Shown one piece after another: positions 33,511 through 42,474 of a stretch of DNA of 64,000 nt; within the stretch, counting starts at the first letter, position 1, and each line of letters opens with the position of its first letter. This stretch comes from Agrobacterium vitis (lineage in GTDB: Bacteria > Pseudomonadota > Alphaproteobacteria > Rhizobiales > Rhizobiaceae), in the NCBI RefSeq assembly GCF_013337045.2, contig NZ_CP118260.1, forward strand, positions 186,001 through 250,000. Direction: 5' to 3'. The position numbers and the translations under genes were made by a program. A model generated the notes under the pieces. That model saw only the letters and a list, made by a program, of their open reading frames with translations, had not been told where the DNA came from and searched no databases.

Positions 33511-33906
33511 TCAACGCTTCTTGACGAATTCCGTCCGCAGCACCAGTCCCTTGATCGCGTCGTGACGGCAATCGATCTCTTCCGGGTTATCCGTGAGGCG
33601 GATCGACTTGATGATGGTGCCCTGTTTCAGCGTCTGGCCAGCGCCCTTGACCTTCAGATCCTTGATGAGGGTGACGGAATCGCCATCCTGCAAAATATTG
33701 CCCGAAGCATCACGGACCTCCGATGCCTGAGCGGCAGCAGCTGCCACTTCGGAGGCGGGGCGCCATTCGCCGGTCGCTTCATCATAAATGTAATCGTCGT
33801 TATCGCCAGCCACGGACCCTGCTCCTGAAGTGAATGTTATCTGATCTCCGTCGCTTACAGGAGCAAGGCCCGGTGTTGCAACGAGAACATCCGTTAATTC
33901 GAACAT
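33511..33906 (-). CDS. PhnA/YjdM-like protein without zinc ribbon
   Basis: Protein of 131 residues. The C-terminal ~68 residues match the PhnA (YjdM) domain: 'VRDASGNILQDGDSVTLIKD' and 'LKVKGAGQTLKQGTIIKSIR', ending in 'LVLRTEFVKKR'. The N-terminal part, which in E. coli YjdM is a four-cysteine zinc ribbon, has no cysteines here; 'YIYDEATGEWRPASE' holds the place of the second ribbon half. Despite its name the family is not shown to act on phosphonates. It seems to be a single-gene unit, upstream of the sigma locus on the same strand. Confidence 0.82.
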   Translation of the reverse strand: MFELTDVLVATPGLAPVSDGDQITFTSGAGSVAGDNDDYIYDEATGEWRPASEVAAAAAQASEVRDASGNILQDGDSVTLIKDLKVKGAGQTLKQGTIIKSIRLTDNPEEIDCRHDAIKGLVLRTEFVKKR

Positions 33907-34148
33907 GACGAGCGGTTTCGTCCGCTACAGCGATGACTTTTCCATGCGAGTTTGTTGTCTCTTGTCAAAAAGGCGCGGACGAAGGATAAGCGAGGCAGGC
34001 AGACATGCCTCCGGCGAACCCTGTGACGGGAGGGCAGTGTCCCCGGAAATCCAACCATAGAAGGCGTTCGGGCTCGTGTCGATCTGGCGAAACCTCATGC
34101 GATCCGTTGACTGTCGATCCGATCAACCTTTCAAGGAGCTAAAATACG

Positions 34149-36578
34149 ATGGTCCAACAAAAAGGCGCCCTCTCGGCGGTTGCCAAACTCTGGCTGATCC
34201 TGCTGGGTACGGTGCTCGTTCTCGCCGGTTTATTTCTTGCCATCGGCGGCTACCGACTGATCACGCTCGGCGGTAGCTGGTATTTCATCATCACCGGTAT
34301 TGCCGTGGTCCTGTCCGGCCTGCTTGTTTTGATGCGGCGCCCGCTCGGCGCGGTGCTGTTTGTCATCATCACGCTGTTGACCGCCGTCTGGGCTATCTGG
34401 GATGCCGGTCTTGATTTCTGGCCGCTGATCTCGCGCCTATTGGCCTTCGGCATAGGCTCCACCGTTGTGCTGCTGTCGCTGCCGCTTCTGCGCAAGGCGC
34501 GGGGCCTGGCACCCGGCTACGCCGGTTCTTTCACATTTGCGGCAGTTCTGGCCTTGGCCTCCGCAGGCGGTGTGGCCGGCATGTTCATGCCCCATCCTTC
34601 CGTGCCGTTTACCGGCACTCCGATTGCCCGTGTGCCGGTCGATCCGACAAGCGAACAGAAGAACTGGGAACATTACGGCAATACATCAGGCGGTAGCCGC
34701 TTTGCGGCGCTCGACCAGATCAATGTCGATAATGTCAAAGCTCTGACGGTCGCCTGGACCTATCATACCGGCGACACCCCGATCAGCCCCGGCAATAACG
34801 GCGCGGAAGATCAGGAAACTCCGTTGCAGGTCGGCGAAAAGCTGTTCCTCTGCACGCCCCATAACAACGTCATCGCCGTCGATATCGACAGCGGCAAGCA
34901 GCTTTGGAAGGCTGAAATCAACGCCAAGTCGTCGGTGTGGATGCGGTGCCGCGGTCTTGCCTATTTCGACGCGACCCGTCCGCTGGATCAGCCAACGGTT
35001 CCCGGCTCGACGCCGGTCTCCGCGGTGACTGTTGCACCGGGTGCGCTTTGCGAACGCCGTATCCTGATGAACACGATTCAGGCTCAATTGATTGCACTCG
35101 ATGCGGATACCGGTGCGTTTTGCCCGGATTTCGGCACCAATGGCCGCGTCGATCTGAAGATCGGCATGGGCGATGCGCCCGATCCGCAATATGTGCTGAC
35201 ATCGGCACCCACGCTTGCCGGTACCACTGTCGTGGTCGGTGGCCGTATTGCCGATAACGTCCAGGTCGATATGCCTGGTGGTGTCATGCGTGGTTTCGAT
35301 GCGGTGACCGGTGAATTGCGCTGGGCATTTGATCCCGGCAATCCTGACATCACCAAGCTGCCGCCTCCGGGCCAGACCTATACGCGCTCGACGCCGAATG
35401 TCTGGGCTGCGATGTCCTACGATCCGGCCTCCAACACGGTGTTCATGCCAGTTGGTAGCCCCTCGGTTGACCTTTACGGCAAGACACGCACAGCACTCGA
35501 TCATAAATACGGCGCATCCATGCTGGCGCTTGATGCCACCACGGGTCGTGAAAAATGGGTCTACCAGACGGTTCATAACGATCTCTGGGATTTCGACGTG
35601 CCGATGCAGCCGTCCTTCATCGATTTCCCGAAGGCGGATGGCTCCAAGGTCCCGGCCCTGGTTTTCGGCACCAAGGCCGGTCAGCTTTACGTTCTCGACC
35701 GGCAAACCGGCCAGCCGTTGACGGAAGTCAAGGATATCCCGGTCAAGCCGGCCAATATTCCGAACGAGCCTTACTCTCTCACCCAGCCGCTTTCGGTCGG
35801 CATGCCGCAAATCGGTACCGGTCCCTTTACCGAGTCTGACATGTGGGGTGCCACGCCATTTGACCAGCTGATGTGCCGTATCGCCTTCAAATCCATGCGC
35901 TATGAAGGCCTCTATACCGCGCCCGGCACCGATACCTCGCTGGCCTTCCCTGGCTCGCTCGGTGGCATGAACTGGGGCGGTCTTTCCACCGATCCGGTCC
36001 ATAACCTGATTTTCGTCAACGACATGCGTGTTGGTCTTTGGGTGAAGATGCAGGAAGCGGCACCCACGACCAAGACGTCAAATGGCGGCGAAAGCGTCAA
36101 TACCGGCATGGGCCTCGTGCCGATGAAGGGAACACCCTATGCGGTTCTCAAGGATCGCTTCCTGTCCGCCGCAGGCATCCCCTGCCAGAAGCCGCCGTTC
36201 GGTACGCTGACAGCGGTGGATATGAAAACTCAGAAGATCGTCTGGCAGGTGCCGGTTGGCACTGTGATGGATCAAGGACCGCTTGGCATCAAGATGGGCC
36301 TGCCCATTCCGATCGGCATGCCGACACTTGGTGGCACGCTTGCCACGCAGGGTGGTCTGGTGTTCATTGCTGGCACTCAGGACTATTATCTGCGTGCCTA
36401 TAGTGCAGCGACAGGCGAGGAAGTCTGGAAAGCCCGGTTGCCGGTCGGTAGCCAAGGTGGTCCGATGACCTTCAAGTCGCCCAAGACCGGCAAGCAATAT
36501 GTGGTGATTTCAGCAGGCGGTGCACGCCAGTCAACGGATCGTGGTGACTACGTCATCGCCTACGCTTTGCCGAACTGA
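34149..36578 (+). CDS. gcd: Membrane-bound PQQ-dependent glucose-type dehydrogenase
   Basis: Quinoprotein dehydrogenase of 809 residues of the glucose/quinate/shikimate group. It oxidises an aldose (typically glucose to gluconolactone) in the periplasm and passes electrons to ubiquinone. Five membrane helices fill residues ~10-150; the eight-bladed PQQ propeller follows, with 'QKNWEHYGNTSGGSRFAALD', 'VWMRCRGLAYFDA' and 'VHNDLWDFDVPMQPSFIDFP' typical of the family. Length matches E. coli Gcd (796). No pqq biosynthesis genes are in the window, so cofactor must come from elsewhere. It is monocistronic with its own terminator; quinate or shikimate as substrate is not excluded. Confidence 0.9.
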   Translation: MVQQKGALSAVAKLWLILLGTVLVLAGLFLAIGGYRLITLGGSWYFIITGIAVVLSGLLVLMRRPLGAVLFVIITLLTAVWAIWDAGLDFWPLISRLLAFGIGSTVVLLSLPLLRKARGLAPGYAGSFTFAAVLALASAGGVAGMFMPHPSVPFTGTPIARVPVDPTSEQKNWEHYGNTSGGSRFAALDQINVDNVKALTVAWTYHTGDTPISPGNNGAEDQETPLQVGEKLFLCTPHNNVIAVDIDSGKQLWKAEINAKSSVWMRCRGLAYFDATRPLDQPTVPGSTPVSAVTVAPGALCERRILMNTIQAQLIALDADTGAFCPDFGTNGRVDLKIGMGDAPDPQYVLTSAPTLAGTTVVVGGRIADNVQVDMPGGVMRGFDAVTGELRWAFDPGNPDITKLPPPGQTYTRSTPNVWAAMSYDPASNTVFMPVGSPSVDLYGKTRTALDHKYGASMLALDATTGREKWVYQTVHNDLWDFDVPMQPSFIDFPKADGSKVPALVFGTKAGQLYVLDRQTGQPLTEVKDIPVKPANIPNEPYSLTQPLSVGMPQIGTGPFTESDMWGATPFDQLMCRIAFKSMRYEGLYTAPGTDTSLAFPGSLGGMNWGGLSTDPVHNLIFVNDMRVGLWVKMQEAAPTTKTSNGGESVNTGMGLVPMKGTPYAVLKDRFLSAAGIPCQKPPFGTLTAVDMKTQKIVWQVPVGTVMDQGPLGIKMGLPIPIGMPTLGGTLATQGGLVFIAGTQDYYLRAYSAATGEEVWKARLPVGSQGGPMTFKSPKTGKQYVVISAGGARQSTDRGDYVIAYALPN

Positions 36579-36599
36579 AAATAACGCGATAACAGCAAA

Positions 36600-36628
36600 A
36601 CGCCCGGAGGCAACTCCGGGCGTTTTTA
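36600..36628 (+). terminator. Strong rho-independent terminator after gcd
   Basis: CGCCCGGAG (36601-36609) and CTCCGGGCG (36614-36622) form a perfect 9-bp stem with a 4-base loop, followed by TTTTT. A run of A's precedes it, so it may also work on the minus strand for the convergent ROK gene. Confidence 0.92.
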
Positions 36629-36686
36629 TCGTCCCATCGCCTTGCGTCTTGATGCCTTCTGGCCCCTGCCCAAATCTGGAGAGAGA

Positions 36687-37847
36687 TCAGAGACCCGAAT
36701 TGCCCGGCACGCTGTGAAGGATCATCGCCGCAGCGCCAAAAGCGACGGCATCGACAGCTGAGATTTGTGGCAGACGGATATCCGGTTGAATGACCCGTGC
36801 TCCATCGAACGGATTCGATGTCGAGAAATCAAGCCAGGGTGCAAGCTTTTCCCTTACCAGTCTAGGCAGTGTTCCGCCGATATAGATCGCGGATGGTGCA
36901 AGAACAGCTGTCACCACAAAGGCGAGCGTGGCTAATTCCGGCCCGGCTTTCCTCAGCCATGCATCAAGAACTGTCGGGTTTGCTTGCAGATATGCCGTCC
37001 ATTGGTCGGAAGACCGGCCTTTCGGGATGTTTCCGTGATGTTCTTTGCACCAGGCCGCAAGATCGTCAAAAGAGGGGCGCGATAATCCGCGCGCGCGAAG
37101 CGCGCCGATTTCGCCAGCATTTCCAAGATTGCCGCGATAAAGTTCCTTGCCAATAATGATGCCGCTGCCAATGCCCTCGGACAGGTACAGATACGCAAAA
37201 TTGTCGTGTTCGGTGGTATTGCCCAAGGCAAGTTCGCCCATAGCCGCAGCATTGGCGTCGTTTTCAATCATTACAGGGCAGTCAAGTGTCTCGCGCAGGG
37301 TCGAGGCAAGATCAGAGCCTGCCCAGGCGACGACTTCCTCTGCGAGATCGAGGAAGGCTGTGCCGTGGCGAAAACGGGTCGGCATGGCCACACCGGCGCC
37401 GATCAGCAGGTGGTCATCAATACCGTTCGATGCCAGCAACTCGGCCTTGAGCGTTTTGATGGTCGTTTGAACGTCGGAAAATGTGGCGTAAGGCCCTTCA
37501 ACCTGCTGTTCGCCAATTCGATTGCCGCAAAAATCGAGCAGCGTCAGTGTCAGGGAGTAGCTGTTGGCATGCACACCAAGCGCATATCCGATGGTTTCGC
37601 AGAGCATGAGATCGATGTGCGGTGCGCCGCGCTGACTTTGCCGTCTGGCTCCCTGCATGATGATACCGCGCTCTATCAGGTCACGGGTCATCATGCTGAC
37701 GGCGGCCTGGGTGACGCCGCATAAATCCGCGAGCTCTGCACGGGATGCGATGCCTTTTCGCCGCAAGTGCTTCAGCACCGCCGCTTGCGTATGGCCGATG
37801 CCGTCCAAAGGCCCTCGTTTGTTCAGCACAGGCTTTCGTTTCTCCAC
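36687..37847 (-). CDS. ROK-family transcriptional repressor
   Basis: Regulator of 386 residues of the NagC/XylR type: an N-terminal winged helix ('SRAELADLCGVTQAAVSMMT', about residues 35-55) and a sugar-kinase-like ROK domain ('YALGVHANSYSLTLTLLDFC', 'PVMIENDANAAAMGELALGN'). The usual zinc-motif cysteines are not evident. It is divergent from the ABC importer, 78 bp apart, with a candidate operator between, so it likely represses the importer until a sugar-like ligand binds. Confidence 0.88.
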   Translation of the reverse strand: MEKRKPVLNKRGPLDGIGHTQAAVLKHLRRKGIASRAELADLCGVTQAAVSMMTRDLIERGIIMQGARRQSQRGAPHIDLMLCETIGYALGVHANSYSLTLTLLDFCGNRIGEQQVEGPYATFSDVQTTIKTLKAELLASNGIDDHLLIGAGVAMPTRFRHGTAFLDLAEEVVAWAGSDLASTLRETLDCPVMIENDANAAAMGELALGNTTEHDNFAYLYLSEGIGSGIIIGKELYRGNLGNAGEIGALRARGLSRPSFDDLAAWCKEHHGNIPKGRSSDQWTAYLQANPTVLDAWLRKAGPELATLAFVVTAVLAPSAIYIGGTLPRLVREKLAPWLDFSTSNPFDGARVIQPDIRLPQISAVDAVAFGAAAMILHSVPGNSGL

Positions 37848-37876
37848 CTCACTGATCCGGCGATGTCATAAATCAG

Positions 37877-37893
37877 TTACTTAAGCAAGTTAA
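37877..37893. promoter_or_regulatory. Candidate ROK operator
   Basis: TTACTT-AAGC-AAGTTAA, a near-perfect dyad (one base missing in one arm) inside an AT-rich stretch between the divergent ROK and ABC-importer genes. Its style is like known NagC/XylR operators, which are AT-rich dyads. It lies 33 bp upstream of the binding-protein start. Confidence 0.45.
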
Positions 37894-37925
37894 TTAAATA
37901 ATCATCATCAACTGGATCGACCGTC

Positions 37926-39299
37926 ATGACCAAATGCCTCGCCCTTCTCGCCACCGTGGCGATTTCTGCGCTTGCCACCGGATGGGCGCATGCAGAAGAC
38001 ATCAAGATCAAGCTTTCGACGCTGGCCGATAAGACGGCTCCGGCGCGCATCACCAATATCGAAGCCGCAGCCGACATTATGAACCGGCAGTTCAAGGCGG
38101 CTGGCGTCGATAAGCATATTGTCATCGAAGCCAATAACAGCACGGTCAAAGGCTGGGACGATCTGGCGCTCGATACGCTGAAGGCATTTGCAGTCGGTCA
38201 GGGGCCTGATATCTATGTCGTGCCGCATGAATGGATCAGCAAATTCGCCGAGGATGGCGACGCGCTGCCGATGGACGAGCGGATTGCCGCTGCCCCTTGG
38301 GTCTATGGCGACATCCTGCCGGTGCTGTGGAAGGCCGCCAAGGGCAATGATGGCAAGATCTATGGCATACCGCAGGATGCCGAGATCCGTATGTTCTTCT
38401 ATAACAAGGACATGCTGCGCAAGATCGGCAAGGATGAAGCCTTTATCGAAGGCTTGCCCGCCAAAGTCGAAGCAGGCGAATTCACGCTCGATGATCTGAC
38501 GGCGCTCTCCAAGGAAGTGGTCGATGCCAAGGCAGCCCAATACGGCATGTTGCATCGCCCCAATGTCGGCATCGATTATCTGATGGTCTTCCAGTCCTAT
38601 GGTGTCAAATTCCTGGATGAGAAAACCGGCAAGCTGGTGTTTCCGAAAGCGGAAATGACCAAGGCACTCGGCTGGTACGAGCGTAACGCCAAGCAAGGCG
38701 TCACCCCTGTCGACAACACGGCCATGAGCTGGGATGCAATCCAGGGCGCCTTCAAGCAGGAAAAGGCATTCATCTTCCATCAGGGCGTCTGGGCTGTTGC
38801 CTGGCAGCTCGGCGAGATGAACGGTGCCACCTGGCCGACGGATCGTGACGGCTATTTCCACAAGATCGGCTGGATTCCGGCGCCAGCCGCCGAAAAAGGC
38901 GGCAAACCCGCCAACCTGTCCCATCCGCTGCTTTATACCGTCAATGCCAAAAGCAAGAATGCCGACATTGCCGCTGATCTCGTAGCACTTGCGACATTGC
39001 CGTATTTCAACAACCAGCATGCGGTTACGTCTTATCATACGGCCATCAGCAATGCCCAAACAGCGATGCCGAAATACAAGGACAATTGGGTTCTGTCGGC
39101 GGCATCGCCGATGATGGCTCATGCCGGGTTCGTGCCGAACCACACCCAATTCGGCAGCTACAACAAGATCCTGTTCAGCGGCTTGCAGGCCGTGGAAACC
39201 GGAAAGATGAAGGCGGCTGATGCCGTTGAATTCATCGCCGACGAACTTGAGACGCAATTCGGTTCTGACGTCGAAATCCGCGATACCGCCAGCAACTAA
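37926..39299 (+). CDS. ABC importer substrate-binding protein (family 1)
   Basis: Periplasmic binding protein of 457 residues for a sugar-type ABC importer. A signal peptide ends near 'GWAHAEDIKIKLS'. The mature protein follows the MalE/UgpB-type layout, with 'GQGPDIYVVPHEWISKFAED', 'GIPQDAEIRMFFYNKDMLRK' and a C-terminal 'FSGLQAVETGKMKAADAVEF' segment. It begins an operon with two permeases, an ATPase, a glycerophosphodiesterase and a metallophosphoesterase, so the ligand may be a glycerophosphodiester or related phosphate ester; that is inference from context. Confidence 0.88.
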   Translation: MTKCLALLATVAISALATGWAHAEDIKIKLSTLADKTAPARITNIEAAADIMNRQFKAAGVDKHIVIEANNSTVKGWDDLALDTLKAFAVGQGPDIYVVPHEWISKFAEDGDALPMDERIAAAPWVYGDILPVLWKAAKGNDGKIYGIPQDAEIRMFFYNKDMLRKIGKDEAFIEGLPAKVEAGEFTLDDLTALSKEVVDAKAAQYGMLHRPNVGIDYLMVFQSYGVKFLDEKTGKLVFPKAEMTKALGWYERNAKQGVTPVDNTAMSWDAIQGAFKQEKAFIFHQGVWAVAWQLGEMNGATWPTDRDGYFHKIGWIPAPAAEKGGKPANLSHPLLYTVNAKSKNADIAADLVALATLPYFNNQHAVTSYHTAISNAQTAMPKYKDNWVLSAASPMMAHAGFVPNHTQFGSYNKILFSGLQAVETGKMKAADAVEFIADELETQFGSDVEIRDTASN

Positions 39300-39314
39300 G
39301 CTCAGCCCTGCTGC

Positions 39315-39350
39315 GTGCCGCCCGCCTCTTGGTCGGGCGGCACCTTTTGT
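39315..39350 (+). terminator. Attenuator-like hairpin after binding-protein gene
   Basis: GTGCCGCCCG (39315-39324) pairs perfectly with CGGGCGGCAC (39334-39343), followed by CTTTTGTT. Hairpins at this place in ABC operons commonly stabilise the binding-protein mRNA and reduce readthrough into the permease genes. Confidence 0.7.
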
Positions 39351-39368
39351 TCTCATTGGTAGTCCAGA

Positions 39369-40280
39369 ATGTCCCAATTCCAGCTTCGCGTTCATCGACC
39401 GGCCCGGCCAATTCTTTACCTTGCGCCAGCAATCGCGCTGCTTACCGTGTTCTTTCTGGCGCCGATCGTGGTCAATGCGGTGATCGCCTTTACCGACATG
39501 GGGTCGAACCTTCGGGTTGGCCATTTCACGCTGCAGAACTTCGAGCGGATCGTGCAGCGTGACGCGCGGATCCCGATGGTGTTGTTGACGACGCTGATCT
39601 ACGTTACCGCGACCCTTTTCATCTTCAATGTCGGCCTTGGCGCACTTTTGGCGATGACCTCGACCGCGATCCCCGATCGGCTGGGTAATTTCTTTCGCGG
39701 GCTATGGCTTTTGCCGCGCATGAGCCCGGCTGTGCTCTATGGGATCTTGTGGATCTGGATCGCCGATCCTACGCCCTTGGGATTGCTCAACCAGGTGACG
39801 GGCGCATTTGGCCTGCCCCCGGTCAACCTGCGCAATGATTTTCCGCTGCTACTGGTCATTCTGGCGAACGGCGTTGTCGGGGCTTCTTTTGCGATGGTCA
39901 TCCTGACCTCGTCGATCCGCTCGATCCCCTCGCATCTCGCCCATGCGGCACGTGTCGATGGCGCCAGCGAATGGGGCGTTCTGCGTCATGTCGTGGTGCC
40001 AGCGCTGTCGCAGCCGATCCGTTTCATCACCATCTACCAGGCACTCTCCCTGATGACGACCTATGAATATATCCTCCTGATCACCGGCGGCGGCCCGCTC
40101 TACGATTCCACCCCCTACGCGCTTTATATCTACCGGCGCGCGTTCGAAAGCGGCGCCTATGCCTATGGTGCGGCGCTGGCGCTGGGCCTGATGGTCATCG
40201 GCATTGCCGTGACCCTGGTGCAATGGCGTGTCTCCAATATGCGTTCCACCTTTGCCGCTCCAAAGATCGAGGTCTTGTGA
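39369..40280 (+). CDS. ABC importer permease (MalF-type)
   Basis: Inner-membrane permease of 303 residues with six predicted helices. The EAA motif that contacts the ATPase is at 'HAARVDGASEWGVLRHVVVP'. N-terminal 'APAILLTVFFLAP'-like residues and 'GLWLLPRMSPAVLYGILWIW' fit MalF/UgpA-type subunits. The stop overlaps the next ATG (TGATG), so both permeases are made together as a heterodimer. Confidence 0.88.
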   Translation: MSQFQLRVHRPARPILYLAPAIALLTVFFLAPIVVNAVIAFTDMGSNLRVGHFTLQNFERIVQRDARIPMVLLTTLIYVTATLFIFNVGLGALLAMTSTAIPDRLGNFFRGLWLLPRMSPAVLYGILWIWIADPTPLGLLNQVTGAFGLPPVNLRNDFPLLLVILANGVVGASFAMVILTSSIRSIPSHLAHAARVDGASEWGVLRHVVVPALSQPIRFITIYQALSLMTTYEYILLITGGGPLYDSTPYALYIYRRAFESGAYAYGAALALGLMVIGIAVTLVQWRVSNMRSTFAAPKIEVL

Positions 40281-41344
40281 TGTCGCTGATCCAGGCCGAT
40301 ACCATGCCGTCCACCGATTGGGCCCGCCTCGAACGTCGGGGAGTCGCTCATCGCGCTGGTTTCCTGTCGGCGCTCATCCTCTTCCTGACGATTGTCTCCA
40401 TCCCGATTTTGCTGCCCTATCTCTGGCTTTTGGTGAAATCGCTCACCTCATCCGACGGCGCTGTCAGCCGGCTTGTTCTGTGGCACAGTACGGCCATTGC
40501 TGGCGTCGGTTATCTCGGCGCGATTGCGCTGGCGCTGCTGGCGGATCGGTTGCGCAAGCCTGCCGTCAGCTGGGCCGTGCTTGCCATGGTGATCGTCATT
40601 CTGTCGGCTATTTTCCTCGTCCCGCATCTGAGTTTCGACAACTACCGCTTTCTGTGGAACCCTGACATTGCCAAAATCGGCACCAATCGCATGGACCTGA
40701 TGCCATCGATCTGGTCGGCGCTCGGTACGTCGCTGGTATTTGCGATTTCCCAGACGGCAATCGTCACACTGGTCGCCACGCCCGCTGCCTATGCGCTGTC
40801 GCGGTTTGCTTTTGCAGGCCGTGAAAATATTCTGCGTGGCCTGCTTCTGCTGCATGCCTTTCCGGCGCTGGCGCTCACTGTCGCGATCTTCATCCAGCTT
40901 TACTATATGGGCCTGCTCAACAATTTGGTGGGCGTCGTGCTGGTGTTGAGTGCGCTGGAACTGCCCTTTGCGATTTTCGTCCTCAAAGGGTTTTTCGACG
41001 GCGTGCCATGGGACATCGAGATGAGCGCGGTGACGGATGGTGCAACGCGCTTCCAGGCCTTTCGCATGGTGATCCTGCCACAGATCCGCGGCGGCCTGAT
41101 TGCTGTTGCCACCTTCACATTTCTCAGAGGCTGGGAGGAATATGTCTTCGTCCAGACCCTGCTGATCGAGAAGAGCCAGATGACGATGAGCCTCTACCTG
41201 TTCTTCGTCGCCCAGGACCATATGGGGGCGGATTACGGCATGATCGCCGCCGTCGGCATCGTCTATCTTCTGCCTGTCCTGGTCCTCTACATTTTCACGC
41301 AGAAGTACATCACGCAAATGAGCTTCGGCGGGATCAAAGGATAA
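40280..41344 (+). CDS. ABC importer permease (MalG-type)
   Basis: Second inner-membrane permease, 354 residues. It is longer than most MalG/UgpE proteins (about 280) because two extra N-terminal helices and a loop around 'FDNYRFLWNPDIAKIGTNRM' come before the permease core. The EAA motif is at 'EMSAVTDGATRFQAFRMVIL'. The ATG at 40280 overlaps the stop of the first permease; the frame is open to 40223. Confidence 0.87.
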   Translation: MSLIQADTMPSTDWARLERRGVAHRAGFLSALILFLTIVSIPILLPYLWLLVKSLTSSDGAVSRLVLWHSTAIAGVGYLGAIALALLADRLRKPAVSWAVLAMVIVILSAIFLVPHLSFDNYRFLWNPDIAKIGTNRMDLMPSIWSALGTSLVFAISQTAIVTLVATPAAYALSRFAFAGRENILRGLLLLHAFPALALTVAIFIQLYYMGLLNNLVGVVLVLSALELPFAIFVLKGFFDGVPWDIEMSAVTDGATRFQAFRMVILPQIRGGLIAVATFTFLRGWEEYVFVQTLLIEKSQMTMSLYLFFVAQDHMGADYGMIAAVGIVYLLPVLVLYIFTQKYITQMSFGGIKG

Positions 41345-41349
41345 CCGAA

Positions 41350-42462
41350 ATGGCCAAGATCACTCTCGACAATATCACCAAAAGCTGGGGCGAAACCCAG
41401 GTCCTGAAACCGATGAGCTTGACGATTGAGGATGGCGAACTCGTCGCCATTCTCGGCCCGTCTGGCTGCGGAAAATCGACAACGCTGTTTCTGCTCGCCG
41501 GTCTCTATGCGCCGACGTCTGGGCAGATCGCTTTCGACGGACATAATGTCAACCGCGTCGACGCGCGCGACCGCAATGTCGGTATTGTCTTTCAGTCCTA
41601 TGCGCTTTACCCGAACCTGACGGTGCGCGACAACATCGCCTTTCCGCTTCGCTTCAAAACCATGCGCAAGGACGAGGTCGCCAGACGTGTCGAAGAGGCA
41701 GCAAACCTGGTGCAGATCAGCGCGCTGCTTGACCGCCGTCCCTCGCAGCTTTCCGGCGGTCAGCAGCAGCGTGTCGCCTTGGCGCGGGCGTTGGTGAAGG
41801 AGCCGAATATCCTTTTGCTCGATGAGCCGCTTTCCAATCTTGACGCCACCCTGCGCATCACCATGCGGGCTGAGTTGAAAAGCATACAGAAGCGGCTTGG
41901 CTTTACCACGCTGATCGTCACCCATGACCAGATCGAGGCGATCACCATGGCGGATCGGATCATCTGCATGAACAATGGCGAGATCGCCCAGGTTGGCACG
42001 CCTGACGATCTCTATCGCCGTCCCAGCAATCTGTTCGTGGCAGGCTTTATCGGCACGCCGCCGATGAACCTTCTCAAGGGACATGCCAATGGATGTCAAG
42101 TGCGGATCGGCGCGGCATCCGTCGCCCTTACGGACGCGTGCGAAGGAGAAGCGACGCTCGGCCTGCGACCCGAAGACATCACACTTGTTTCGCATGCGGA
42201 TGCACCGCTCAGTGGAGAGATTATCAGCGTGGAGCCGATGGGCCGTGAAGTGTTCTATATGATCGACACGCCCGCAGGCGTCATCCATGCGCTGGAATAT
42301 GGTGAAGCCGTGCGCCATGCACCCGGTGCCAGGGTTGGCATTGCCTGCAAGCCGGAACACACGCTGTTGTTCGATGCCTCCGGCAATCGCATCGTTGATC
42401 TCCACGCCAAGCTTTTGCAACATTCCGATAGGCACGCGAAAGCGTTAGAGCCGGCAAACTGA
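41350..42462 (+). CDS. ABC importer ATPase (MalK/UgpC-type)
   Basis: ATP-binding subunit of 370 residues. Walker A is 'GPSGCGKSTT', signature 'LSGGQQQRVALARAL', Walker B 'ILLLDEPLSNLD', and the switch histidine is in 'IVTHDQIEA'. The C-terminal ~120 residues are a TOBE/OB regulatory domain ('LGLRPEDITLV'). ATG 41350 lies 5 bp after the permease stop; the same frame is open far upstream but overlaps the permease gene. Confidence 0.92.
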   Translation: MAKITLDNITKSWGETQVLKPMSLTIEDGELVAILGPSGCGKSTTLFLLAGLYAPTSGQIAFDGHNVNRVDARDRNVGIVFQSYALYPNLTVRDNIAFPLRFKTMRKDEVARRVEEAANLVQISALLDRRPSQLSGGQQQRVALARALVKEPNILLLDEPLSNLDATLRITMRAELKSIQKRLGFTTLIVTHDQIEAITMADRIICMNNGEIAQVGTPDDLYRRPSNLFVAGFIGTPPMNLLKGHANGCQVRIGAASVALTDACEGEATLGLRPEDITLVSHADAPLSGEIISVEPMGREVFYMIDTPAGVIHALEYGEAVRHAPGARVGIACKPEHTLLFDASGNRIVDLHAKLLQHSDRHAKALEPAN

Positions 42463-42474
42463 CAGGATTTTTCA

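Noticed and set aside
33285..33524. 79-codon plus-strand ORF between sigma and PhnA genes
   Set aside because: Preceded by a fair ribosome-like sequence (GGAGG) but it spans the expected sigma promoter, overlaps the PhnA 3' end and has no recognisable sequence. Possible but not supported.
33940..34140. Hairpin-rich leader before gcd considered as a riboswitch
   Set aside because: AGGCA/TGCCT and other short stems are present, but no known riboswitch consensus (cobalamin, SAM, TPP, FMN boxes) could be matched by eye.
37908..39524. 538-codon minus-strand ORF
   Set aside because: Antisense to the ABC binding-protein gene, which has a signal peptide and family motifs; no recognisable sequence of its own.
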